Assembly: GCA_020248785.1 (NCBI GenBank)
Contig: JADCGX010000062.1
Span: 1 to 46,548 of the forward strand
Direction: 5' to 3'
Origin: Burkholderiales bacterium
GTDB taxonomy: Bacteria > Pseudomonadota > Gammaproteobacteria > Burkholderiales > Burkholderiaceae_F
DNA: 46,548 nt
Shown here: positions 19,653 through 31,067 of the stretch, one piece after another
Layout: each line of letters starts with the position of its first letter
Position numbering within the stretch: the first letter of the stretch is position 1
Translations under genes and position numbers: made by a program
Notes under the pieces: model-generated
What the model saw: only the letters and a program-made list of their open reading frames with translations
Databases searched by the model: none
Told to the model about the DNA's origin: nothing

Positions 19653-20561
19653 ATGCTCAAACAGAAAACGTTGAAGACGCTTGTCCGCACGGTCGGCATT
19701 GGCCTGCATAGCGGTAACAAGGTCGAGCTCGTGTTGCGGCCCGCGGCGCCCAACACCGGTGTCGTGTATCGCCGCACCGATGTTGATCCGCCGGTCGACA
19801 TCCCTGCGCGGGCCAACGCTGTGGTTGACGTGCGCATGGCCACGACCCTTGGTAAGGACGGTGTCATCGTCGGTACGGTCGAGCACCTGTCCTCCGCGCT
19901 GGCCGGCCTGGGCATCGACAACTGCTACGTCGATGTCTCAGCGCCGGAGATCCCGATCATGGACGGCAGCGCGGCGAGCTTCGTGTTCCTGATCCAGTCG
20001 GCTGGCATCGTCGAGCAGGATGCGCCCAAGCGCTTCATCCGGGTGAAAAAGGCGGTTGAGATCGTCGAGGGTGACAAGTGGGTCAGGCTGGAGCCGCACT
20101 TCGGCTTCAAGCTGAAGTTCTCGATCGATTTCAACCACCCCGCGATCGACGCGACTGAGCAGGTGGTCGAGCTCGACTTGGAACAGGAGCCTTTCGTGGC
20201 CTCGGTGGCACGCGCGCGGACATTTGGATTCGTCAACGAGGTCGAGGCGCTGCGCGCGGTGGGTCTGGCCATGGGCGGCAACTTCGAAAATGCCATCGTG
20301 ATGGACGAGTATCGTGTCCTGAATACCGACGGTCTCCGCTCCGGCGACGAGTTCGCCAAGCACAAGCTGCTCGACGCGATGGGGGATTTGTATGTAGCGG
20401 GCAAGCCGCTGATCGCCGCGTACTCGGCGCACAAGGGCGGCCACGCGCTGAACAACAAGCTGTTGCGCGCACTGCTTGCCGACGAGACGGCCTACGAGAT
20501 CGTGAGCTTCGAGCAGCATGCCAAGGCGCCGGCCGCCTATCTGCAGCCGGCCGTCGCCTGA
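19653..20561 (+). CDS. lpxC: UDP-3-O-acyl-N-acetylglucosamine deacetylase LpxC
   Basis: Zinc amidase for the committed step of lipid A synthesis. The start is ATG 19653, giving MLKQKTLK and 302 residues, the normal length; the longer frame upstream is not conserved-looking. Zinc ligands are visible: His in [10 protein letters not shown] and the His/Asp pair in [16 protein letters not shown]-like ([10 protein letters not shown]) and MDGSAASFV blocks are also present. It often follows ftsZ in Proteobacteria; here an inverted membrane gene separates them. Confidence 0.97.
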   Translation: MLKQKTLKTLVRTVGIGLHSGNKVELVLRPAAPNTGVVYRRTDVDPPVDIPARANAVVDVRMATTLGKDGVIVGTVEHLSSALAGLGIDNCYVDVSAPEIPIMDGSAASFVFLIQSAGIVEQDAPKRFIRVKKAVEIVEGDKWVRLEPHFGFKLKFSIDFNHPAIDATEQVVELDLEQEPFVASVARARTFGFVNEVEALRAVGLAMGGNFENAIVMDEYRVLNTDGLRSGDEFAKHKLLDAMGDLYVAGKPLIAAYSAHKGGHALNNKLLRALLADETAYEIVSFEQHAKAPAAYLQPAVA

Positions 20562-20567
20562 GCCGCA

Positions 20568-20747
20568 ATGCTGTTTGCCCGTGGCCTGGCCCTGCTGTTC
20601 TTGGCGGGAATCTTCGCCTGCGTTGCTGCTTATTTGATCACCGGCAACAGGCGCTTTGTCGGCTGGGCCGTGCTGCTCGTGAAGCTAGCACTCGCTGCGG
20701 GCTTGTTGTTCTTTGCGGTGTTGACTCTCGAGCGCCTAGCGATTTAG
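20568..20747 (+). CDS. Small two-helix membrane protein
   Basis: A 59-residue open frame, ATG 20568 to TAG 20745-20747, begins 6 nt after the lpxC stop. It encodes two hydrophobic helices (residues about 5-24 and 31-53) joined by TGNRRF, ending in LERLAI. Its spacing suggests co-transcription with lpxC. I do not know a function. Its last 12 nt overlap the end of dciA on the other strand. The clear membrane pattern makes it a credible gene despite its size. Confidence 0.65.
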   Translation: MLFARGLALLFLAGIFACVAAYLITGNRRFVGWAVLLVKLALAAGLLFFAVLTLERLAI

Positions 20748-21224
20748 GCGCTTGCGCAAGGCCCGCTGGAGCGCCTGGACCTGCGTTTTCAGAGGCGAAT
20801 CGGGCAGGGTTTCCACTAGCTCTCGCGCCATGCTGGCAGCGCCCTGCGCTGCACTCGGGGGCAGCGGCGGCGTTATCGGTGCCACGGTGGGGGTGGCGCT
20901 CGCTTGACCGGGGTAGCCCGTCGGCGTGGGTTGAACTCGTACGCGGATTTGGCACACTTGCGCCCCTTGATGGTGCAGGAGCTTCAGCAACCCTGGAAGC
21001 CCCTGCCTTAGTTTGGCCGCTTGTGCAGCGGAGCGCGCGTTCAGGATCAGTTCGTCCTCCCGCAGCTCGCAGGCCCGCGGGTCGTGGGCATTGAAGTCGG
21101 GCGCGATGCGTTCGGCGTCGTGAGCGATGATGTCCGCAATGCGGCGCCAGCGCTCGAGCTTGTGCAGCAGCCCGGCCGCCGGTGAGTCGGCGAGCGCGGC
21201 GGCCAGGGAGCGGGCAGGACGCAT
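20736..21224 (-). CDS. dciA: DciA/DUF721 family protein (helicase-loading factor)
   Basis: The 162-residue product resembles the DUF721/DciA family, whose studied members load the replicative helicase DnaB in bacteria lacking DnaC. Visible support is the conserved N-terminal alpha/beta part with LRQGLPGLLKLLHHQGAQVCQIRVRVQP, a Pro/Ala-rich linker and a helical tail ending in LQRALRKRLNR. The location between lpxC and secA next to an M23 peptidase is the usual one in Burkholderiales. The start is the ATG at 21224, divergent from the peptidase gene. The assignment rests on pattern and context only. Confidence 0.65.
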   Translation of the reverse strand: MRPARSLAAALADSPAAGLLHKLERWRRIADIIAHDAERIAPDFNAHDPRACELREDELILNARSAAQAAKLRQGLPGLLKLLHHQGAQVCQIRVRVQPTPTGYPGQASATPTVAPITPPLPPSAAQGAASMARELVETLPDSPLKTQVQALQRALRKRLNR

Positions 21225-21311
21225 AGGTGGACGGGAGCTGGTTCTTCGCGCTGATCGCGACCGCAGGTTCGGACCAACCGGCAGCGAACGCGCATGATTT
21301 AGGAGTCAGAT

Positions 21312-22316
21312 GTGCAGATTATCCTGGTCGATCCGCGCCTGAAACAGGCGCGGACGATAACGCTGTCCCCGCGCATGCTCGTGGTCGCCACGGTGGGCCT
21401 GGTGACGGCCGTCCTACTGGCGGTCATTGGCCTGTATGTTGTGACCTTCCGCGCCGGTGCCGAGATCCGGCTGCCGCTGATCCACGACCTGGCCGCCTCT
21501 GTGGCGCGCGAGGAAATGGCCCGCCGCGAGCAGTTCATGCGGGAAAACGTGGCCGCCATGGCGCGCAAGCTGGGCGAGATGCAGGCGCAGCTGATGCGGC
21601 TTGACGCGTTGGGTGAGCGGGTGTCCAAGCTCTCCGGCATCCGCCCCGAGGAGTTCAACTTCAAGGAGTTGCCCGGTCGCGGTGGCGCCGCACCGACCAA
21701 CGGCCGCGCATTGACCATTGAGGAACTTGATGCCGAGTTGCAGCGCATCTCCAAGGGCGTCGAGGCGCGCTCGGACTACATGAATGTGATCGAGTCCGAG
21801 CTGGTGGACGCGCAGGTGCGCCGCGCGTTGCTGCCGCAGAACACGCCGGTCAGCGAGGGTTTTGTCGGCTCGGGCTTTGGTATGCGGACCGATCCGTTCA
21901 CCGGGCAGGTCTCGATGCACTCGGGCCTGGACTTCGCGGCACCTGTTGGCACGCCGATTTTCGCGGCTGCCGGTGGCGTGGTCGCCAGCGCCGAGGTGCA
22001 TCCGGCCTACGGCAAGACCGTGGTCATCGACCACGGCAATGACTTGTCCACGCTGTATGCGCATGCGTCGCGCTTCGACGTGAAGCCTGGCGACATCGTG
22101 CGCCGTGGTCAGAAGATTGCCGCGGTCGGCAACACCGGCCGCTCCACCGGCCCGCACCTGCATTTTGAGGTGCATCTGAAGGGCCAGCCGCAGAATCCTT
22201 CGCGCTTCCTTGCCCAGCAGAGGGACGGTTCGCCCTTTGGGCCGATCGCGGCCTCTCCCTCGCCACGCAAGGTCGACGTGCGGGGGCTTGCAGCCGCGGC
22301 GGGCGCCACCAAGTAG
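21312..22316 (+). CDS. Membrane-anchored M23 (LytM) family peptidase
   Basis: Peptidoglycan endopeptidase or divisome-activator type protein in the periplasm. The 334 residues have one membrane helix (about 22-46), a coiled coil (about 55-100), and a LytM domain. Zinc-site motifs are intact: HSGLDFAAP (HxxxD) and HLHFEV (HxH), with the upstream GFGMRTDPF block. So it should be an active Gly-Gly-type or DD-endopeptidase rather than a degenerate activator. The start is GTG 21312 with AGGAG at 21301-21305. It is divergent from dciA and upstream of secA. Confidence 0.93.
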   Translation: MQIILVDPRLKQARTITLSPRMLVVATVGLVTAVLLAVIGLYVVTFRAGAEIRLPLIHDLAASVAREEMARREQFMRENVAAMARKLGEMQAQLMRLDALGERVSKLSGIRPEEFNFKELPGRGGAAPTNGRALTIEELDAELQRISKGVEARSDYMNVIESELVDAQVRRALLPQNTPVSEGFVGSGFGMRTDPFTGQVSMHSGLDFAAPVGTPIFAAAGGVVASAEVHPAYGKTVVIDHGNDLSTLYAHASRFDVKPGDIVRRGQKIAAVGNTGRSTGPHLHFEVHLKGQPQNPSRFLAQQRDGSPFGPIAASPSPRKVDVRGLAAAAGATK

Positions 22317-22511
22317 GCCATTGAGCCTGCCTGGGGCCAAGGTCCCGATGCAATAAACTCCCCCTGTCTGGCGCCGCGCACGGCCCGGCTTGCGCTTTGG
22401 CCGGATCCGGCGGCTCGTTTGCACGTCTGGCGCGTCGCGCGCAGACGCTTGATTTCATTGCTAATCCTGGTGCGCTGGCCCGGTCGCACCGCCCGAATTC
22501 GGCCCGCCCCG

Positions 22512-25280
<2,769 letters not shown>

Positions 25281-25476
25281 TCGCCAGTCGACCATGGCAC
25301 GTTCTGCCTGATTTGAAGCAATAGGGCTTGCCGACCCCCTTCCGGACTCCGGGTCCACGTCAGTCCTTGACGCTTATCTCTGAAGACGCATGAGGGGCGT
25401 GCTGGCTGCTCCCGTGCAACTCTTCCTTCGTTCGACCGACTGCCATACTTGCGGCCTGACTTCCGATTGCATTGCC

Positions 25477-26706
25477 ATGCCCGTCAATCTGAGCGCACCC
25501 GATCCAGCTTTCCTCCACCCCGTCGCCGGCGTCGAACTCGGCTGGGCCGAGGCGGGGATTCGCAAGACCAATCGCAAGGATCTGTTGCTGGTGCGTATTG
25601 CGCCGGGCAGCGCGGTGGCGGGTGTGTTCACGCAAAACCGCTTCTGCGCCGCGCCCGTGCAGGTGTGTCGCGCGCATCTGGACATTGGCCGCGGCGTTCG
25701 CGCGCTGGTGATCAACACGGGCTGCGCCAATGCGGGCACCGGGGAGCCGGGCCTGGCCGCGGCGCGCGCGAGTTGTGACGCGGTCGCGCAACTGCTTGGC
25801 TGCGAGGCGGTGCAGGTGCTGCCGTTTTCCACCGGCGTGATCATGGAACCGCTGCCGGTCGACAGGCTCATTGCCGGATTGCCGCAGGCGGAGGAGCGCT
25901 TGGCCCCGACCCACTGGGCGCAGGCGGCCGAGGCGATCATGACGACGGACACATTGCCGAAGGCCGCATCGCTCAAGACGCAGATCGGCAAGCACGAGAT
26001 CACGGTGACGGGCATCTCCAAGGGCGCCGGAATGATCAAGCCGAACATGGCGACCATGCTCGGCTTCGTCGCGACCGACGCGGCGATCGCGCCCGCCTTG
26101 CTGCCGCGCCTGGCGCGGCAAGTGGCCGATGTCTCTTTCAACCGGGTCACCGTCGATGGCGACACCTCGACCAACGACTCGTTTGTCGTGATCGCCACGG
26201 GCCAAAGTGGCATGCCGACGATCGACTCGGTCAATGACCCGCGCCTGCAGCAAGTCACGCAGGCGGTGACGCAGGTCGCGCAGCGTCTGGCGCAAGCCAT
26301 TGTTCGCGACGGCGAAGGTGCGACCAAGTTCATCGAGATCGTCGTCGTAGGCGCGCTGGACGAGCGCGAGGGCGCGCAGGTGGGGTACGCGGTGGCGCAT
26401 TCACCGCTGGTCAAGACGGCGTTCTTTGCCTCGGACCCGAATCTCGGCCGGATCCTCGCGGCGGTGGGCAATGCCGGGATTGCCGATCTCGATGCCGATA
26501 CGGTGCAACTGCACCTGAACGACGTCTGGGTGGCGAAAAATGGCGGTCGGCATCCCGCGTATCGGGAGGAAGACGGCCAGCGCGTGATGCGGGGCAGCGA
26601 GATCGTGGTGCGCATTGAGCTGGGCCGCGGCCAGGCGTGCGCGGTCGTCTGGACCTGTGACCTTTCGCACGACTACGTCTCGATCAACGCCGACTATCGC
26701 AGCTAG
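25477..26706 (+). CDS. argJ: Bifunctional ornithine acetyltransferase/N-acetylglutamate synthase ArgJ
   Basis: Arginine biosynthesis enzyme that recycles the acetyl group from N-acetylornithine to glutamate. ATG 25477 gives 409 residues starting MPVNLSAP; the frame is open from 25390 but that part does not look conserved. The precursor cleaves itself at the Ala-Thr bond in [10 protein letters not shown], with Thr as nucleophile; this motif is intact near residue 190. GDTSTNDS and the closing [15 protein letters not shown] are also typical. It follows secA at about 196 nt, as in Burkholderiales. Confidence 0.97.
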   Translation: MPVNLSAPDPAFLHPVAGVELGWAEAGIRKTNRKDLLLVRIAPGSAVAGVFTQNRFCAAPVQVCRAHLDIGRGVRALVINTGCANAGTGEPGLAAARASCDAVAQLLGCEAVQVLPFSTGVIMEPLPVDRLIAGLPQAEERLAPTHWAQAAEAIMTTDTLPKAASLKTQIGKHEITVTGISKGAGMIKPNMATMLGFVATDAAIAPALLPRLARQVADVSFNRVTVDGDTSTNDSFVVIATGQSGMPTIDSVNDPRLQQVTQAVTQVAQRLAQAIVRDGEGATKFIEIVVVGALDEREGAQVGYAVAHSPLVKTAFFASDPNLGRILAAVGNAGIADLDADTVQLHLNDVWVAKNGGRHPAYREEDGQRVMRGSEIVVRIELGRGQACAVVWTCDLSHDYVSINADYRS

Positions 26707-26716
26707 CCAACTTCCC

Positions 26717-27610
26717 ATGGACGAGGCCGCACTGCGAGAACTGGCCACCGTGCTGGCGCGCCTGGCGCCGCTGCTGCCGCCCGCGCATTCGGAGCCGGAC
26801 TGGACGGCGCGCGCATTTCGCTGGCGCCGCCGGCAGTACCTGGGCGTGCATCTGGGGCGGCTCGAAGCGGTGCGCCACGTCGCCTCGATTGCCGCCGCTG
26901 ACTTGCAGCACGTGGACACGCAGAAGGCGGCGCTCCTCGCGAACACCGAACAGTTCGTGCGCGGCCTGCCGGCCAACAACGCGCTCCTCACGGGTGCCCG
27001 TGGCACGGGAAAGTCCTCGCTGATCCGCGCCTGCCTCGAACACTTTGCAGACGAGGGCCTGCGGCTCATCGAAGTCGACAAGCACGATCTGGTCGATCTG
27101 CCCGACATCGTCACGCAGGTGGCAGCACGGCCCGAGCGCTTCATCGTCTTCTGTGACGACCTGTCGTTCGAGGAGGGCGAGTCGAGCTACAAGGCGCTGA
27201 AGGCCGTGCTCGACGGGTCGGTCGCGGCGGCCAGCGAGAACGTGCTCATCTATGCCACGTCCAACCGGCGCCACCTGATGCCCGAGTACATGCGCGAGAA
27301 CCTCGCGGCCACCTACCAGGACGATGGCGAGATCCACCCGGCCGAGACAGTGGAAGAGAAGGTCTCGCTGTCGGAGCGCTTTGGCTTGTGGCTGTCGTTC
27401 TATCCGTTCCGGCAGGACGACTATCTCGACATCGTGGGCCATTGGCTGCGGCACCTTGGCGCGAGCGACGCGCAGGTCGAATCGAGCCGAACAGAGGCGC
27501 TGCAGTTTGCCCTGCAACGCGGCTCGCGTTCCGGTCGTGTCGGGCTGCAGTTTGCGCGCGACTTTGCCGGTCGCCACGGGCTGCGCCGTCCGCACGCGAG
27601 GCAACGATAG
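26717..27610 (+). CDS. DUF815 family AAA-like ATP-binding protein
   Basis: A 297-residue P-loop protein of the DUF815 family. The Walker A motif GARGTGKSS lies near residue 95, Walker B is FIVFCDDLSFE, and ATSNRRHLMPEYM follows as a sensor-like block. The C-terminal third resembles an AAA lid. The biochemical role is not established as far as I know. The start is ATG 26717, 10 nt after argJ, so the two are probably co-transcribed. The stop TAG overlaps the likely start of the next gene. Confidence 0.85.
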   Translation: MDEAALRELATVLARLAPLLPPAHSEPDWTARAFRWRRRQYLGVHLGRLEAVRHVASIAAADLQHVDTQKAALLANTEQFVRGLPANNALLTGARGTGKSSLIRACLEHFADEGLRLIEVDKHDLVDLPDIVTQVAARPERFIVFCDDLSFEEGESSYKALKAVLDGSVAAASENVLIYATSNRRHLMPEYMRENLAATYQDDGEIHPAETVEEKVSLSERFGLWLSFYPFRQDDYLDIVGHWLRHLGASDAQVESSRTEALQFALQRGSRSGRVGLQFARDFAGRHGLRRPHARQR

Positions 27611-28557
27611 GGCCGCGCAAGACAACCGAGGTCGCGGTTGGTGTGCTGCTGCGGCCTGATGGCGCCGTGCTGCTCGCCGATCGTCCTGCGGGCAAGCCCT
27701 ACGCTGGCTACTGGGAGTTTCCGGGCGGCAAGATCGAGCCCGGCGAGGACGTGCAGCAGGCGCTGGCGCGCGAACTGCATGAAGAGCTGGGTATCGACAT
27801 CGGGCCGGCGCGGCCATGGTTCGTCTTCGAGTACGACTACCCGCACGCCTACGTGCGCCTGCACTTTCGTCGCGTCTACGACTGGCGCGGCGCGCCGCAC
27901 GCGCGCGAGGGCCAGCAGCTCGCGTTCTTCGATCCCACAGACGAACTGCCCCAACCTCTCTTGCCCGCAGCCGTGCCGGCGTTGCGCTGGCTCACGTTGC
28001 CATCGGTGTGCGAATGGTTGGAGGCCGGCGCGCTTGGTGTTGACGCTCTCCTGGCGCACTTGGATGCGCGGCTCGCGCAGGGCCTGCGGATGGTGTTGCT
28101 GCACGAGCCGAATCAAGCGCAGGCGGCGATCGATGGACTGCTTGCCGCCGTGCTGCCGCGCTGTCGCGCCCACGGCGCGCGCGTGCTGGTGTGCAGCACG
28201 CAGGGCCGGCCCATGCAGGACGCTGACGGAATGCTTCTGATGCCGGACGCACTCGCCGATCTGGTCGCACGTCCGTCGGCGCCGTGGCTCGGCGCGATGG
28301 TGCGCGACGCCACCGATCTGGCGCAGGCCGCGCGTGTCGGCTGTGACTTCGTGATGGCCGGCCCGGTGCTTCCGTCGGCCGATGCGGTCGGCGCCATCAC
28401 GCTTGGCTGGCATGGCTTCAGTGCCCTGGCGTCGACCACCCCGTTACCGGTGTATGCCATGGGCGGCGTGGCAACGACTGACCTGGACCGCGCGCAGCAC
28501 GCGGGCGCGCATGGTGTTGCCGTCAGCAGCGCCGTGCCCCGGCTCAGCGCTGCCTGA
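27607..28557 (+). CDS. Nudix (MutT) hydrolase fused to a ThiE-like domain
   Basis: Two-domain protein. The N-terminal MutT-like domain should hydrolyse oxidised nucleotides; the Nudix box is [20 protein letters not shown] (residues about 40-59), with GYWEFPGG before it. The C-terminal half (about 155-316) is a thiamine-phosphate-synthase-like barrel, ending [22 protein letters not shown]; such domains in these fusions may not be active synthases. No ATG, GTG or TTG lies at the expected start. ATA 27607 overlaps the DUF815 stop (ATAG), has GAGG 5 nt upstream, and gives the family-like [15 protein letters not shown], 316 residues. GTG 27643 would remove the first strand. Confidence 0.8.
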   Translation: MGPRKTTEVAVGVLLRPDGAVLLADRPAGKPYAGYWEFPGGKIEPGEDVQQALARELHEELGIDIGPARPWFVFEYDYPHAYVRLHFRRVYDWRGAPHAREGQQLAFFDPTDELPQPLLPAAVPALRWLTLPSVCEWLEAGALGVDALLAHLDARLAQGLRMVLLHEPNQAQAAIDGLLAAVLPRCRAHGARVLVCSTQGRPMQDADGMLLMPDALADLVARPSAPWLGAMVRDATDLAQAARVGCDFVMAGPVLPSADAVGAITLGWHGFSALASTTPLPVYAMGGVATTDLDRAQHAGAHGVAVSSAVPRLSAA

Positions 28558-28747
28558 CCTCGTCGGATGCAGGCTGCTGGGCCGGGTCGGTGGGATCAAC
28601 AGGACTGCCGGGGATCACGTGGCGCTCCGAGGCCCAGTCACCCAGGTCGATGGTGCGGCAGCGCTCCGAGCAGAACGGACGGAAGCGCGAGGCCTCGGTC
28701 CACGGAACGGCCGTGCCGCAGACTGGGCAGGCGACGGTCTTGGCCAT
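28544..28747 (-). CDS. yacG: DNA gyrase inhibitor YacG
   Basis: A 67-residue zinc protein that in E. coli binds GyrB and inhibits gyrase. It has the four zinc cysteines in [10 protein letters not shown] and [15 protein letters not shown], followed by a short acidic/Pro tail. The start is the minus-strand ATG at 28747-28745, just 2 nt after the zapD stop, so it is the last gene of the pilB-to-yacG run. Its 3' end overlaps the convergent Nudix gene by 14 nt. Confidence 0.95.
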   Translation of the reverse strand: MAKTVACPVCGTAVPWTEASRFRPFCSERCRTIDLGDWASERHVIPGSPVDPTDPAQQPASDEVRQR

Positions 28748-28749
28748 TC

Positions 28750-29523
28750 TTAGAACGAGCAGAGGCTCAATTCGAACGGGATGTCGCGCTCGACCGGGCG
28801 GGGCTTGACGTCGCGGTCCGCGGCCGTGAAGCGGATCCACAGCATGTACTTGTTGGCGCTGATCTCGGGAACGGCCGCGAGATCGGCCGCGACACGCACC
28901 TGCAGCATCGCGTACGTCCGGCCCTGCAGCATCTGCTGGAACTGACCTTGCCCAGCGACTTGGCTTGAACGATGGCTGGTCTCGCGCAGCATCTTGAGCA
29001 CAATGGAAGTACCGGAGACGTACTGTGACAGCGGCCGCACCCATTGCTGCAGATCGGCATTGCGTTGCGCAACGTCGCCCATCAGCCAGGCGTGATACGA
29101 GGGCAGGTCGAACTCGCAGGTCCCGCCCGGAATGCCGGCGCGGCTGCGAATGCTGGTGAGCCACTCGTTGTCGCGCAGGTGCTGGCCTGCCTTGCCGGGC
29201 GTGGCGTTCAGTGCACGCTGCGCCTGCTCGATTTCGCGGAGCACATGGTCGAGGGCATCCTCGGCGACCTGCGGGTTGTTGCGCAACGCGGTGAGCGCTT
29301 GCTTGTGACGCTCCAATTCTTGCAGCAGATCGCTCTTCAGATCCGCCCGTGCGGTGACTTCGAGAATCTCGAACAGCGTGAGCAGCGCGGTGTGATGGCA
29401 GTACGGATGCTCCTGCGCGCAGAAGTAACCGAGCTTCTCGAACACGTCTTCCAGGCGCAGCAGGGTGCGCACGCGCTCCGAAAACGGGTACTCGTACAGC
29501 ACCATGCGCTGCTCTGTGGCCAT
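28750..29523 (-). CDS. zapD: FtsZ-ring stabilising protein ZapD
   Basis: Cytoplasmic protein that bundles FtsZ filaments (formerly YacF/DUF1342). The 257-residue length is normal. N-terminal [21 protein letters not shown] is the family signature; [18 protein letters not shown] and [12 protein letters not shown] are other conserved blocks. The C-terminus is the predicted FtsZ-binding beta part. It lies 27 nt after coaE and 2 nt before yacG, as in many Proteobacteria. Confidence 0.96.
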   Translation of the reverse strand: MATEQRMVLYEYPFSERVRTLLRLEDVFEKLGYFCAQEHPYCHHTALLTLFEILEVTARADLKSDLLQELERHKQALTALRNNPQVAEDALDHVLREIEQAQRALNATPGKAGQHLRDNEWLTSIRSRAGIPGGTCEFDLPSYHAWLMGDVAQRNADLQQWVRPLSQYVSGTSIVLKMLRETSHRSSQVAGQGQFQQMLQGRTYAMLQVRVAADLAAVPEISANKYMLWIRFTAADRDVKPRPVERDIPFELSLCSF

Positions 29524-29550
29524 CGCTGCGTCATCTCCTCGCCCGCGATA

Positions 29551-30198
29551 CTAACGCGCGCCTCGCACGGCGCTGCCCGTTGCCAGCGCAAGGTAGGTCG
29601 CATGCAGCCGAGCGACGCGCGCGGACACCAGATTCAGGCTCCCGCCGTTGAACAGCACATCCTGTGCCGCGGCCAGCCGACGTGACCGGCTTGCCTGCTG
29701 GGCGATGATCGATTGCACCTGCGCGGCGGCCAGCGCCGAACGGTGCATCACGCGCCGCACCTGCTCATGAGCCGGACAATCAACGAGCAGGACGCGGTCG
29801 ACGCGCCGCAGCCAGTCGCCGGACTCGATGAGCAGCGGAATCGCGAACACCACATACGGCGCGCCGGACTCGGTCTTGCTCCGCGCCTGATCGAGCGCGG
29901 CTTGGCGCACCAGCGGATGCACGATCGCCTCCAGTTCGCGCTTGGCGGCAGCATCGGAGAACGCCAGGCTGCGCATGGCGGCCCGATCGAGCGCACCATC
30001 CGGCGCGATCATGGCCGCGCCAAACCGGGCGCGAATCGACGCTATCGCCGCGCCAGCGGGCGCGGTGACCTGATGGGCCAGCCGGTCGGCATCGACGACG
30101 GCCGCGCCGGCCAGCTCGAGCTGGCCGGCGACGAGTGACTTGCCGCTGCCGATGCCGCCGGTGAGTCCGACGGCAAAGTACGCACGCTCAGTAGCCAA
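29551..30198 (-). CDS. coaE: Dephospho-CoA kinase CoaE
   Basis: Last enzyme of coenzyme A synthesis, phosphorylating the ribose 3'-hydroxyl of dephospho-CoA. The 215 residues contain the P-loop GLTGGIGSGKS (about 11-21), DADRLAHQ with the catalytic Asp, and VFAIPLLIESG followed by the lid region VDCPAHEQVRRVMHR. The start is the ATG at 30198-30196 and overlaps the end of pilD by 11 nt, suggesting coupled translation. Confidence 0.96.
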   Translation of the reverse strand: MATERAYFAVGLTGGIGSGKSLVAGQLELAGAAVVDADRLAHQVTAPAGAAIASIRARFGAAMIAPDGALDRAAMRSLAFSDAAAKRELEAIVHPLVRQAALDQARSKTESGAPYVVFAIPLLIESGDWLRRVDRVLLVDCPAHEQVRRVMHRSALAAAQVQSIIAQQASRSRRLAAAQDVLFNGGSLNLVSARVARLHATYLALATGSAVRGAR

Positions 30199-31024
30199 GA
30201 AAGCGCGCGGCCAGGGGCTGGCCCGCCAGCAAGGTGATGAAACCGGCGGCTGCCAGGTAGGGTCCGAAAGGGATCGGGATGTCGCGGCCGCGCCGCGCTA
30301 GAAGCATCAACACCGCGCCGACCACCGCGCCGACCACCGAGGACATGAGCACGATGGGCAAGAGCATCTTCCAGCCCAGCCAGGCGCCGAGTGCGGCGAG
30401 GAGCTTGAAGTCGCCGTAACCCATGCCCTCCTTGCCGGTGGCCAGCTTGAACAGCCAGTAGATCGACCAGAGGATGAGATAGCCGGCAGCCGCTCCCACG
30501 ACGGCGTCCTGAAGCGGGACGAAGACGCCGTAGACATTGGCAAGCAGCCCGACCCAAAGCAGCGGCAAGGTGAGGCTATCGGGCAGAAGCGTCGTGTCGG
30601 CGTCGATGAAGGTCAGCGCGATGAGTGTCCAGGTGAAGAGCAGCGCCAAGGCGCCCGCCCAGCCAAAACCGAAGTGCCACGCGACCAGCGCGGAGAGCAG
30701 CGCCGACAGCGCCTCGACGATCGGATAGCGCGGCGAGATGCGCACGCTGCACCTGGCGCACTTGCCACGCAGCATGAAGTAGGACAGCACCGGGATGTTG
30801 TCGACGACACGCAGCGCCGCCTTGCACTCCGGGCAATGCGAGTTTGGCACCCACAGGTTGTAGACCCCCTGCTCGCCAACTTCACGCCCCTCGAGCTCGG
30901 CGCACTGGGCACGCCACTCGGTCTCCATCATCTTGGGCAGGCGATGAATGACAACATTCAGAAACGAGCCGACGACGAGACCGACAAAAGTCGCGCCAAG
31001 GAGGAAGAGTGCGTCCGGCGACAC
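30188..31024 (-). CDS. pilD: Type IV prepilin peptidase/N-methyltransferase PilD
   Basis: Inner-membrane aspartyl protease that cleaves and N-methylates prepilins. GTG 31024-31022 gives 278 residues beginning MSPDALFLLG; the frame stays open upstream into pilC but that part has no hydrophobic family pattern. The cytoplasmic loop has two CxxC zinc pairs (CPEC and CARC). Catalytic aspartates lie in LTFIDADTTLLPD and GYGDFK. About seven to eight helices are visible. It follows pilC with a 43-nt gap that holds a hairpin. Confidence 0.95.
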   Translation of the reverse strand: MSPDALFLLGATFVGLVVGSFLNVVIHRLPKMMETEWRAQCAELEGREVGEQGVYNLWVPNSHCPECKAALRVVDNIPVLSYFMLRGKCARCSVRISPRYPIVEALSALLSALVAWHFGFGWAGALALLFTWTLIALTFIDADTTLLPDSLTLPLLWVGLLANVYGVFVPLQDAVVGAAAGYLILWSIYWLFKLATGKEGMGYGDFKLLAALGAWLGWKMLLPIVLMSSVVGAVVGAVLMLLARRGRDIPIPFGPYLAAAGFITLLAGQPLAARFLGY

Positions 31025-31034
31025 GTTGGAGTCA

Positions 31035-31055
31035 CCGACGCCGCAGAGGCGTCGG
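31035..31055 (-). other. Hairpin between pilC and pilD
   Basis: CCGACGCC (31035-31042) and GGCGTCGG (31048-31055) form a perfect 8-bp stem with loop GCAGA. It sits between the pilC stop and the pilD start, 11 nt upstream of the start codon in the transcript. Without a T-run it is more likely to be an RNA processing, stabilising or translation-tuning element than a terminator. Confidence 0.5.
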
Positions 31056-31067
31056 CGCGCGAAAGCG

